A stretch of 19,467 nt of DNA from Glomus cerebriforme (Eukaryota > Glomeromycota > Glomeromycetes > Glomerales > Glomeraceae), in assembly GCA_003550305.1 (NCBI GenBank), contig QKYT01000641.1:7716-27182 (forward strand), in the 5' to 3' direction. Positions 1 through 8,901 of this stretch are shown here, in pieces; within the stretch, counting starts at the first letter, position 1; the number at the start of each line of letters is the position of its first letter. The notes below the pieces were generated by a model that did not search any database, was not told the DNA's origin, and saw only the letters and a list, made by a program, of their open reading frames with translations. The position numbers and the translations under genes were made by a program.

Positions 1-1050
1 TGTTTTAAGGTACCATCATTTTTCTTTTTATTAGTTGATAAAATTCTTCGTAAACAAGGAACACAATAATATAAAATAACCATATGAGCACAAAATATTT
101 TTACGTAAGGGTCATTACCAACTTCAATTGTAATATCATGGATAAAATGATATTCATTGCTATATAGATGATATAGATATAGTCATGTAGCCCATTAAAT
201 TATCTGCCTAAGATTTACGAAGTTACTTTTTTTTATTTTTTCAATTTGATAATAAAAAAAAAAAATTAAATAACTGGCGGTAATAAAGTCGCCGCACATC
301 AACCTAATCTAGTTACTAAATTATTAATATTTAGTATATATAAGTAATAAAAAATTTCTACCGATGTATTTTTCTTTGGTATCGGGATTTGGATTGTCAA
401 CCGCTGAGATTTTTACTTAACAAATTTATTTAACATATTTATCTTGTAAAATTAAAAAACTTTTTGAATGTTTCTTGATGAATATTTTTAGATATTGAAC
501 GCAAGAAAAAATAAATAATAATTAATGAATACTACTACATGGACGTTAAAATGTATATTTTGTTACACAATTAATTCTATCAAAATCTCTTATCAATCTC
601 GTTAAGACATCATTATTATAAACGCTACCCTTGACATAACGAACCCTCTATATAACGATTTTTCTAACATGTGACCTTTAGCCAATCAAATGCTTTTTAA
701 AAATATCTTTCATTATAACGAATCAGTCAATTAAATTCTTTAAATTCTTCGCTATAATCTTATAACGAATTTAAGGTGAAACCGGCAGACTGTATTTTCT
801 ACTAACTTAATTGTCAGTAACAATATTATACATATATTTAAAGATTCTCAATTTCTGTAATGATCATACTATATTAAATTTCAACAATTACAAGAAATTA
901 CATTACAATTTTACTAATTATTATCAATTTTATAACGCAGATTTCTTAAACAATTTTATTAGTACAAAAACTTTTTTTAAAGACATGAAAATTTTGAAAT
1001 CATTAAATTATATCTATAAAAAAAAACTAAAGAAGATAAGGTAAATTTTT
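1..1050. other. AT-rich intergenic stretch, no gene seen
   Basis: Very A/T-rich sequence with stops in all frames at short intervals. The only open stretch, near 811-1044, encodes a low-complexity N/Y/F/K-rich peptide, as random AT-rich DNA does. No RNA gene, promoter or splice-bounded exon could be supported here. A cluster of ATAACGA motifs at 635-765 is described separately. Confidence 0.6.
620..775. repeat. ATAACGA-rich segment, possible pogo/Tigger-like transposon end
   Basis: The motif ATAACGA occurs at about 637, 652, 717 and 761, first as CATAACGAACCC and TATAACGATTT, later as TATAACGAATC and ATAACGAATTT. Repeated TATAACGA blocks are, from memory, typical of the termini of pogo/Tigger-type Tc1-mariner elements in fungi. 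No transposase sequence is attached and I could not define exact inverted repeats or a TA duplication, so this is at most a solo remnant. Confidence 0.25.
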
Positions 1051-1399
1051 TGCGCCGTGCTGCGGCAAATCGAGGTATTTTTTTTTCTTTTTTTTTCAAT
1101 TATTTAATAATTAAATAATATTTAATTAAATTATTTAAAACAAAAAACTAAATTTAATTATTTTTTTTTCTACAGTTTAGCTTTGAAAATGGGAATTCAA
1201 AATGGTCGGGTGCTGCGGGTCGTCGTGCTGTGCTAAATCGAGAGGTAAAGTTGTTTTTTTATTTTTCTTTTTATTTTTTTCGATCGTAATATGATTTATT
1301 AATTAAATTGTTTTTTTTACTAATCATTATTTTTTTTTACATATTAGATTCGATACGTGCTGCAGCCTGCAGGTCATCATGCTGCGCCATATCGAGAGC
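1051..1399 (+). repeat. three-copy GC-rich repeat with splice-like borders
   Basis: A GC-rich core occurs three times in AT-rich surroundings: 1051-1074, 1209-1244 and 1356-1399. Shared parts are GTGCTGCGG/GTGCTGCAG, then (copies 2 and 3) GTCGTCGTGCTG/GTCATCATGCTG, ending in CAAATCGAG, TAAATCGAGAG and ATATCGAGAG. Copies 1 and 2 are followed directly by GTATTT and GTAAAG. Copy 2 is preceded by a T-rich tract ending CTACAG (about 1176) and copy 3 by one ending ATATTAG, so the copies resemble tiny exons between introns. No long reading frame joins them, so they could equally be dispersed repeat cores. Function unknown. Confidence 0.5.
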
Positions 1400-1445
1400 G
1401 ACATCAGAATCTATAATGATTAAGTAATAAGTATTATTTATTTCA

Positions 1446-1523
1446 TGGGGAGTTGGGAATAATAGGGTTTTTTTCCCGAAGGGAAAAAAACCATGGTATT
1501 CCCCTTCCCATGGGTAATCCCCA
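1446..1523. repeat. strong imperfect palindrome / hairpin
   Basis: A perfect 12-bp inverted repeat, GGTTTTTTTCCC at 1466-1477 and GGGAAAAAAACC at 1481-1492, is separated by a 3-base loop (GAA). Outer pairs continue it: GGGAATA (1455-1461) with TATTCCC (1497-1503), and TGGGGA (1446-1451) with TCCCCA (1518-1523). The whole would fold into a long interrupted stem. It could be a foldback element, the tip of a MITE, or a transcription-stop-like structure; no coding sequence is attached. No clear target duplication was seen. Confidence 0.6.
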
Positions 1524-1706
1524 GGAGATCTATAGTGATCTATTTTCTTTTTATTAACCTTTATTATACTTTCTTTTCCTTTTCTTTTATTATCTCTTTT
1601 TTTTTTCTCTTTTATTAAAATTTTTTCTTCTTTTTATTAAACAATTTCTAAAACACTTTTTATTAAACATTTTTTTTTAACATTTTCGTCTAAAAAAATT
1701 AAATAA

Positions 1707-2568
1707 ATGTCTAATTCTGACTCCCGATTTGTTTCATCAAATAAAGAAGCAATCTTAGAATTTCAACAAGCATCAAGAAATATAAATACTGATAAATNTA
1801 ACAATGTATGGATGAGCTTATTTATGAAATTTTGTGAAGTTCATGGTTACTCAAATGAAATCGTTGAACTGGACAATAAAACATTATCTGACCAGTTGGA
1901 AGATGTATAAAAAAATTTTATTAACGTAATACAGTATGCAAAGAAAGTCTAATCACTCTAATTGGTCAAGAATATAAGGCATCATCACTTTATACTGGAT
2001 TTTGTGCTTTGGCACGAGGGATATCTGAAATATTTGAAAATATTAGAGTTGTGAATTTGTTTGACAATTATCAATTTAAAGGCTTACAAAGAACTCTGGA
2101 TGTACGTATGAAATCACTTGCTAATCAAGGAGATAAAATCGAAAACAGTCAGAACTATTAGANACTGATGAAATCAGATTTATACTAAATTCACCAACTA
2201 CAACAACAGATACTCCTAAAGGTCTTTTGCGAAGAGTATGGATTTGGATAACTTTATTGTGCTGTTTAAGAGGTGGTGATGCTAAACGATTGAAAGCTTT
2301 TTGGATTAAAGAAATGGATGATGGTGGAATACAGCTCGAGTTGCCTAAGGAAAAAAATCATGCGGGAGGAATTAAAGATCCATATGCAGCATCTGGTATT
2401 AGTTTTATACCACCTGATACTTTANGAAATATTTATACTCCTGTTGCAGATATTAAAAAATATTTAATTAAGCGTCCCAATAATGTTGAGGATGATTATT
2501 TCTTTGTATCAATTAATACTCCCAAAAAATATATAGTGGTGAATAGTATTTAACAACAAAGCTAGGAA
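1707..2568 (+). pseudogene. DUF3504/Crypton-like tyrosine recombinase, 5' part, broken by a MULE insertion
   Basis: Starts with MSNSDSRFVSSNK and reads 67 codons. A frame change near 1907-1912 and a TAA at 1922-1924 follow. The frame then runs with KASSLYTGFCALARGISE and QRTLDVRMKSLANQGDK to a TAG at 2159-2161. From about 2164 the catalytic domain begins, with LLRRVWIWITLLCCLRGGDA (R at 2269-2271 is the likely first catalytic Arg of tyrosine recombinases), LPKEKNHAGGIKDPY and FIPPDTL. Just before the break the frame is disturbed again (about 2540). This is the DUF3504 family, domesticated or mobile relatives of Crypton recombinases, common in mycorrhizal fungi as I recall. The rest of the domain resumes at 6490 beyond the MULE. 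At least three lesions besides the insertion make it non-functional. Confidence 0.8.
2557..2568. repeat. left target-site duplication of the MULE
   Basis: CAAAGCTAGGAA here is repeated exactly at 6490-6501, directly outside the other end of the element. Removing the element and one copy restores a continuous recombinase frame reading TTKLGKGSHDTMMRK, which independently supports this as the duplicated target. Flanking bases differ (A at 2556, T at 6489), so the duplication is at most 12 bp. Confidence 0.85.
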
Positions 2569-2571
2569 CTA

Positions 2572-2618
2572 CCCCAGCGTAACCACCAAAAATTTCACGA
2601 TCACATGATATTTGTGGC
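2572..2618 (+). repeat. left terminal inverted repeat of the MULE
   Basis: Runs from CCCCAGCGTAACCACCAAAA through TCACGATCACATGATA to GTGGC. It matches the reverse complement of 6440-6485 with only a few differences (TT for AA after the A run, A for G in CACRTGATA, a one-base gap near the inner end). It contains the near-palindrome GATCACATGATA, which could bind a dimeric protein; that is a guess. Confidence 0.9.
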
Positions 2619-3256
2619 GCATATAGTACATATACTAAAAATTTACCGCAACAAAATAAAATTTTTAAATTTTCACATTAAATTTACGAACTATTTATTG
2701 TAATTAAAAAAAACTGAATTATTGAAATGGACCTTGACTTTTTCCAAATAAAACTTTATTTTTGTTTTCTATAAACTTTGTTATACAATTTTTTTCAAAT
2801 AAAAAAATGGTGTTCGCTAGTAATTTTAAAATTCCCGTAAACTCAAATACCTGATCTAAGCTATTGCTTTTGCAAAGTTCCAAAAATAACATTTTCTAGT
2901 CAATAAATAAATAATATCAATATCAATAGAAAATTTATAAAATAAACGGATAATTTACAAAAAAAAAACTTTATATTACATACCATCCTTTGAGACTCTG
3001 ACATTAAAGCCAATGTAAATAATAAAACTATCATAAATCCCCAACTGCAGCCCTTCTTANTTATGGAGAATGGTAATAAAATATTCATATGCGCGCAGAA
3101 TAGATTTTACTCTAAAAATGAACTTTATTCTTGAAACTAAAAAATGAAATTAACCAATTAACCTTAATTCAAAAATTCACAGCAATTAAATCTAAATAAT
3201 AAAATAAATTACATCTATATCTGCAAGACTACAACACAGAATGAAATTACTGACCT

Positions 3257-5757
3257 TTAATTTAAAAATCGTGTATTATGAGAATGTTCTTTCCATGTTA
3301 ACGGCATTGTGCGANGATGACGATATGATTCAATTTCTCGAACCATATTTTCAACTGATACAAAATTTCGTTCTACTCCCTTAATCCACTGAGAATTTCT
3401 AGTTTCTTTATGCTCCTTTAGGAAACTCAAAGCTTTTGTTGTAATATCAATAAGTCGGTCATAAATAATAACATGTTCCTCCCAAGCCTCTTCATTTAAA
3501 TTAGTATCTTCAGAAGTTGCTGTAGTTCTCATAACGAAGCTTGTTTCATAAGGAATTTCATGTGTGCTCTCCTGTATAAATGGGCAACTATGATTTCGCT
3601 GTATTTTATGAAAGAAATCCACATTTACTACCCCCTTTAATTGAATTAAATGCTTGCAAATCATGAACCGATTTGTTAAAAAATATGGACAGCCACAAAC
3701 CCAATATTGAATATTGGTCGCATAAGTATTTTCCAAATTCGTATCATGACTGCTCAGCCGCTTCCATTCAGCTTTAAATTGTTTTTTCCACTCTGGATTC
3801 TCCCTTCCAACCAGTAATTGCTGAAATTTTCGGTCTTGAAGTGGTATCATTTTACATAAAATAATATAAGTAACAAGATCAAGACGAGGACGGAAAAATT
3901 TATATAGAAAGTCTCGTTTTAAAACTTTCCAGTGTCCTTCAATAAACATTGTTGTCTTGAGAATTGAAATAGTTTTATAGGTTGATCTTGCCCATAATTT
4001 CCAACGGCCATCGCTATACCACTCTTTCCATAAGTATACCCAAAGGCGTAATAAGGAATGTTGTTTACAGAAATCATAAATTTCTTTTACAGCTTGTTCT
4101 CGTATTTGAGTACTTGTTAAATACTCTCCCATTGAATTTGGTATCAAAGAATGTTGATGTAAATGTCTATCCATAATTTCCCATACTTTTTTACGAAGTT
4201 CTTTTGGGCAAATTTTTTCAGATGTTGTTTCTATTGTCGGTGCAAATGCAATTTCAATAAAAGGAAATTTTTCATGTGCAGCAAGTGAATCATATATAAT
4301 TTGTTGTGCTTTTTTGGAATCCTTTAACTTTGTTTCAATAGCACGATGCACATGCCATCGGCATAATTGAATTTTTATACTTGGCCATATACGTTGTGCT
4401 GCAGAAATCTGTGCAAAATCCTTATCTGTCAAAAAAAACTCTGGTTCTACATGTTTGCGAAGGCGAATTTCCATTAAAAAAGCTGCTATAGTATCTGTTC
4501 GTACCCATCCATTACAATTACCATTGTTTTCAAGAAACAGATATGCCAATGGAAATCCAGTCCCATTCACTTCTGCATGAAAATCATAAAGTTCAAATTT
4601 CAAATTATTTGTATTGTCTAAATAAAAAAAAACAAAAAAAAGGTTAATAAAGATACTTTTTTAATTCCCGAATAAAAGTTTTTAATAAAAAAAGAAAAGA
4701 TCTACTTACAAGTAGCATCAATTCCGCACTCATATAAATGAATTTTATTTTTTTCAATTATTTTATCTAAACCTGTCATAAATCCAATAGCCTGTATTGG
4801 AGACTCCAAATAAAGTATTATTTCAAAGTTATATTCCTCAAGCCATTTTTTTGCTGAGATAAATGCATTTTCATCACGCTTATAATAATCTGTCATAAAT
4901 TTTGACCACCAAAAATGAACTTGTTTTTGGCGAATTGATAAATCCATTCCATTAGAAACAAGTTTGGCATAAATCTCACGAGGTAAAAGATTGATATTTT
5001 CTTTAATGAAATTTTTAATTGAATCTGATACAGAATAATCTGGAGGAGGTGGATGAGGATATTTATGAATTATGTGAATTTGAAAGATGTTTACTGCCAA
5101 ATTAAGGTTAATCTTGAGCATTCCATCACATTCAAATCGCTCCCTCAATGGTGTATCACGTTGATGCTTTTGATCTTCATGCTTACGTGGTTTTTTTCTA
5201 AGATTTGTTCGCTGAGAACAGAAATACCAATAAGATATAGAGTTTTGATTCTGATGCTCATATTTTTTATGATGTTCATATTTTTTATGAAAGCTAATAA
5301 AGTATTAAATATTTTAATATTTTATTAATATAAAATAATAATATAATCCAAATTTAATGGTTACTTACTTCCAGGAATAATCATCTACTTCAGAAACTTG
5401 CTTTACAATTTCATTAGCAATTTCTTTTGGTAATCCAATAAATAAGGAAGAATCAACAATACATGCGATGTTTATTTGAGAATCATCTACATTTTCTCCG
5501 TTTCCAATAAATTCTTCTAGTAGTTCAGAATAAAAGTCAAGAAATTCATCAAAATTGGTAAATTGTGTTACAGGTTCAACATTTTCGGCATTATTTTCTT
5601 GCATATGTTTTGATTTTTTTTGTTGGTTTGTACGACAATAAATACAAGTANGAAATAGTTTACTATTCGGCTTATCATTAAGATAAAGTTCGATAGGTAA
5701 AATTTTACGGCAACTGGAGCATGTTTGTGATTTATTATTTTGTTCTTGAGAGACCAT
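3257..5757 (-). CDS. MULE transposase with SWIM zinc finger (three exons)
   Basis: Exon 1 is 5757-5369, intron 5368-5294 (GTAAGT...TTAG), exon 2 5293-4710, intron 4709-4618 (GTAAGT...TTTAG), exon 3 4617-3257. The joined length is 2,334 nt, giving about 777 aa ending in TAA. Exon 1 encodes a CxxC...CxxC zinc-binding motif (TCSSC ... TCIYC) and an acidic stretch. Exon 2 has YWYFCSQR, ERFECDG and a PREIYAKLV region, and ends just after the first catalytic Asp in GIDAT (about D322). Exon 3 supplies the MULE core: AEVNGTGFPLAYLFLE, second Asp in FLTDKDFAQ (about 389), CRWHVHRAIE, and the catalytic Glu in MFIEGHWKVLKR (about 551). A CxCx10CxH SWIM finger (WVCGC ... CKHL, about 632-647) follows. Two n's (3315, 5651) hide one residue each. 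The enzyme should cut at the element ends in the nucleus. It appears complete and possibly active. Confidence 0.88.
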
Positions 5758-6439
5758 CTATTAAAAATAGAATCACAATATACAATATATAGTATTAATA
5801 TTAATTAATAAGTAAAATTAATGATAAAATTAATGATAAAAAATTTATTATATAAAACAAATTTCAAGTAACTACAGTTTTAATCTTTAAATGTAATGCT
5901 TTTTTTTCAAACTTTTAACTCTTCTTACAGTATTATTTAGTAAAATAACATTTGAAGCATAAATTAATAAACGCGAAAATACTCTATATAATTAATTAAT
6001 TTTACGTACATTAAGCAAAATAATAGTATTCTATATACTAGATTTTCACCAAGTTTGACTTTTAAATAAAGTTTTTACCCAAAAACTCGGTCTTTTTTTA
6101 ATTTTTTATATAGAGCATATTTTAAACTTTTGAAAACTGGTGCAAAATCGACTTACTTGTATAGAGTTAATGCCTTCCATATCGTTTCACAAAGTTGTGT
6201 AACTTTTTAAAACTTTAATTTTAAAGTTGAAAATATAAAAGATGATAAAATTGATATAAGAAGTCTATTACACTTTCGATAAGTTAAAGTAAAAAAAACA
6301 ATCGTCAGAGAGACTAGAAAGTGTGAGAAAAATTGAAAAAAAATCTCAGGAGATATTATTATGCTTATCAAAGCACAACCACACAAGATCGTGTATTCGT
6401 GTTATTTTTATTTTGACCAATAACTGATGAGGCTGGTAA

Positions 6440-6485
6440 GCCACACTATCACGTGATCGTGATTTTTTTGGTGGTTACGCTGGGG
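6440..6485 (-). repeat. right terminal inverted repeat of the MULE
   Basis: Reads ...GATCGTGATTTTTTTGGTGG TTACGCTGGGG on the plus strand, the inverted counterpart of 2572-2618. The last matching base is G6485, followed by AAAT and then the target duplication at 6490. Confidence 0.9.
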
Positions 6486-6489
6486 AAAT

Positions 6490-6501
6490 CAAAGCTAGGA
6501 A
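6490..6501. repeat. right target-site duplication of the MULE
   Basis: Exact second copy of CAAAGCTAGGAA (first copy 2557-2568). It is followed by AGGGGTCACATGAT, which continues the interrupted recombinase reading frame. Confidence 0.85.
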
Positions 6502-6702
6502 AGGGGTCACATGATACAATGATGCGCAAGGTATGTATTGACGCCGGGTTGGATTTTAAAGATCGTAGTATTACTAATCATTCAATGCGATCAACGGTAT
6601 TCACAATCTTGTTGAATCTGGTGTTACTCTTGATGAGCAGATGACTTTTTCATGACATAAAACAATTGCAGGTGTATCCGCCTATAACATCAAAAGAGAT
6701 AA
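6490..6702 (+). pseudogene. DUF3504/Crypton-like tyrosine recombinase, 3' part
   Basis: Continues the gene interrupted at 2568: KLGKGSHDTMMRKVCIDAG, LDFKDRSITNHSMRST, then IHNLVESGVTLDEQMTFS, HKTIAGVSAYNI. It carries the rest of the tyrosine recombinase signature: HxxR in NHSMRS (His at 6579, Arg at 6588), a His in HKT (6656) and the likely nucleophile Tyr in SAYNI (6683-6685). A one-base loss near 6594-6598 shifts the frame after RST. A TGA at 6653-6655 stands where the family has Arg (FSRHKT), consistent with CGA to TGA. The end is uncertain; homology fades after KRDNTSLL. Dead as it stands. Confidence 0.82.
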
Positions 6703-7801
6703 CACTTCTCTTTTAATTTTATTATTTAGTAATAATACTAAAAAAATAAATTATAATCATTTAATTTCAAGATAAATCAGATAAACTATTATAAAAAAAA
6801 ATTTTATTAATTTTTTTGCTTAATTATTATTATAATATTTATTAACTGTTAAAATATTCTTTCATCTTTTTATTTAAATTAAGAAATAATGATTGTATTA
6901 AGTTGAAATACAAAAATCTTAAAATTAAATTATTTATATTAAAATTTTATTTCTTTTGATTTAATAATTTTAGAATTATGAAGTTTTTTGATTGGCCTAT
7001 ATTACAGATATTTTAATCAGATTAAAAATTAAGATATAAAGAATTTATTTAACCAATCATAAATATGGGCTAATTTGTTAATTTCTTAATGCTGTAAATA
7101 AAAAATTTTTATGATAAGCAATATATATATTAGATAATAAAATAAGTCTATTATTTTTATTGAAAATCTTTTATTAAAAGATATAGATTAACAATTTAAA
7201 TCTTTCAGTTTTATTGATTTCTCATTGCAATATAAACATGATATTTAATCTGATAATGATCATGAAAATACTAAAAAACCATTTTAAATATTTATATTTC
7301 TGCTAATTCTAGTCACAGAAAAAATTATGCAGATCATAAATTTTACCAACGTTCAAATAGTATTCCAATCTGCAGATCATCCATCATCCGTGATCTGAGA
7401 ATCATGTGATCCATCTGATCCATCATCCGTCAAAGAAAATCTGAATCCGAACGGATTAATCCAATTTATCTGTCGAATAATCTATCAAAATGATTTTCTT
7501 TTTTAAAATAGTTGATAATTAAGTAAGTCTTTCTTTTTGTTGGTAGTAGTTCTTTGTCACTTTATTTTCATAGTTTTTCATTTGTTTGTCATTTATTTTT
7601 CATTTTTATCTTTAACCAATGTTCAAGAATGAAACTCAAGCTTCCAAGAATATTTCTAAAATAGAGAAAATGAAAAAAGGAATATTAGTAGCATTTCCAA
7701 ATCAAACTTATGTAGCACAAAAACACAAAGGAAATTGCTACCTGCTGCATTTCAAAATACAAGCGTTCAAGAGTCTTCTCAATGTCCAATAAATCATCTT
7801 T
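6703..7801. other. AT-rich intergenic stretch
   Basis: No splice-bounded or family-matching coding sequence seen. A 57-codon open frame at 7619-7792 starting MFKNETQASKNIS has no recognisable relatives and leads straight into the tandem repeat, so I do not call it a gene. An ATCCRT-rich patch at 7358-7465 is listed separately. Confidence 0.55.
7358..7465. repeat. possible decayed hAT-MITE-like patch
   Basis: TAGTATTCCAATCTGC at about 7359 resembles the left end of the hAT MITE at 14215 (TAGTGTTCCAATCC). It is followed by ATCCATCATCCGT twice (7379-7391 and 7418-7430) and by AATCCGAACGGATT (7444-7457). The composition and order recall the 14215-14308 element, but no matching right end or 8-bp target duplication was found. 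It may be an old copy or an unrelated ATCC-rich repeat. Confidence 0.3.
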
Positions 7802-8296
7802 AAAAAGAAGGGAGAAAGGGTTATTCCTAAATCAGATATTACAAACCACAAAAATCATCACCTACTTAATCAAGCTAATTTCCATATTGATCCAAGCCAA
7901 GAAATCGTCTCTAGGAATAAAAGGAAAGAAAAGGCATTACTAAATCAAAGATTACAAACCACAAAAATTATTACCTACCTTAATCAATCTAATTTCTGCG
8001 TTGATCTGAGCTGAAATCTACTCAATAGGCCATCCCTACAAAAGAAATGAAGGAATGTTACTAACATACCTAATTCAGAAATCACAAATTATAAAAAGCA
8101 TCACCTGCCTAACTAAACTAAATCTGTATTAATTCAAGCCAAGAATCCATCTCTAAAAAAGAAGAAAGGAAAAGATCATTAATAGTGCTCCTAAATCAGA
8201 CTAATAAAAGAGAAAAATCAAAGGAAGCATCACTTACCTAGCCAAGACAAAAATTAGCATTAAAGAATAAAGTTCAAGCCGAAATTTATCCTCTCC
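7802..8296 (+). repeat. degenerate tandem repeat, four units of about 113-130 bp
   Basis: Each unit has a purine-rich lead (AGAAGGGAGAAAGGG, AAAAGGAAAGAAAAGG, and so on) and then an anchor: CTAAATCAGATATTACAAAC at 7827, CTAAATCAAAGATTACAAAC at 7940, CTAATTCAGAAATCACAAAT at 8070, CTAAATCAGACTAATAAAAG at 8191. After the anchor come ATCATCACCTAC / ATTATTACCTAC / GCATCACCTGCC / GCATCACTTACC, a T-rich TAATTT block, and AAGCCAAGAAATC / GAGCTGAAATC / AAGCCAAGAATCC / AAGCCGAAATT. Spacing of anchors is 113, 130 and 121 bp, so it does not keep a reading frame. It looks like an old minisatellite; no coding role is evident. Confidence 0.7.
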
Positions 8297-8472
8297 AAAG
8301 GACTACTCCGTTCAACATGGCATATGAGGCAACAAAATCCATTTATTCTTATTGTTACCTGACCAACGGAGTATCGTTTTATGAAAACAATTTCAAAATT
8401 ATACCAGAAAAACAAAAACTTATCGCAGGGCACAATGGGCAAGAAAATCTTGATTATACAATAGAGTGTTGA
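8242..8472 (+). other. unassigned open frame, possible exon
   Basis: Open for 76 codons after a TAG at 8239-8241 to TGA at 8470-8472; the first ATG is 8317 (MAYEATKSIYSYCYLTNG...). Composition is richer in G/C than its flanks and the peptide looks protein-like (YSYCYLTNGVSFYENNF). It overlaps the last tandem-repeat unit and I recognise no family. It could be an exon of an unrecognised gene or chance. The opposite strand is also open at 8260-8442, with no better case. Confidence 0.2.
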
Positions 8473-8901
8473 TCGACTAATAGGATTGCTGAGGTTAAAA
8501 AAGACAACGGGACTTTGCGCAAGCTACTGTGTAGATGAAATCGTCATTGATATGCCGTAAGGCAAAGCGAATGAAATAGACAATTCTTAGAGGGACGTAA
8601 TTTTTGTATTTATTTCTTGCATGTGTTAATAAGGAAAATTTTCGCCATCCTTGGGGTGTTAAATCACATGTTCATTTTATTAACCTTTCATGTCATGTAT
8701 TACTTACGAAAAAATAATAAAGAATATGTTTTCAATTGAATGGGAATAATTAGGGTGTACATGTAAAAGAGATGAGAAAAATATCCTAGCTAGTTTAAAA
8801 ATCAAAGCTCTATTATATTTTTCATTAACTAATACTTTGTAAATCAATTTGCTAAGAGAATATATGTTTTACATTTGCCAAGAGAATATAAGTTTTACGA
8901 C
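8473..8901. other. intergenic stretch upstream of the convergent gene end
   Basis: No coding or RNA gene could be supported. It includes a slightly less AT-rich patch (8480-8600) containing stops in all frames. It presumably holds the 3' untranslated region of the minus-strand gene ending at 8902. Confidence 0.4.

Larger units (their letters stand above)
2569..6489 (-). mobile_element. complete MULE (Mutator-like) DNA transposon
   Basis: About 3,921 bp bounded by inverted repeats beginning CCCCAGCGTAACCACCAAAA, with three or four unmatched bases outside them at each end (CTA left, AAAT right), and flanked by a perfect 12-bp direct repeat. It contains one minus-strand transposase gene of the MULE type. 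The non-coding parts are 2619-3256, downstream of the gene, and 5758-6439, upstream of it; nothing else recognisable lies there. Insertion interrupts a DUF3504 recombinase relic. An intact target duplication, well-matched ends and an open transposase suggest a fairly recent arrival. Target duplications in MULEs are usually 8-11 bp, so 12 is slightly long; the real cut could be 9-12 bp if terminal bases were altered. Confidence 0.9.

Noticed and set aside
811..1044. 77-codon open frame
   Set aside because: Starts at TTG, low-complexity N/Y/F/K composition, typical of chance frames in AT-rich DNA.
2900..3088. Minus-strand open frame inside the MULE
   Set aside because: Hydrophobic low-complexity peptide in the non-coding end of the element; no relation to the transposase exons.
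3982..4176. Plus-strand frame opposite transposase exon 3
   Set aside because: Shadow of the conserved minus-strand coding sequence.
5053..5328. Plus-strand frame with membrane-like peptide
   Set aside because: Antisense of transposase exon 2 and intron 1, where the minus strand carries conserved residues.
8260..8442. Minus-strand 60-codon frame
   Set aside because: No family signal; overlaps the tandem repeat and a somewhat better plus-strand frame.
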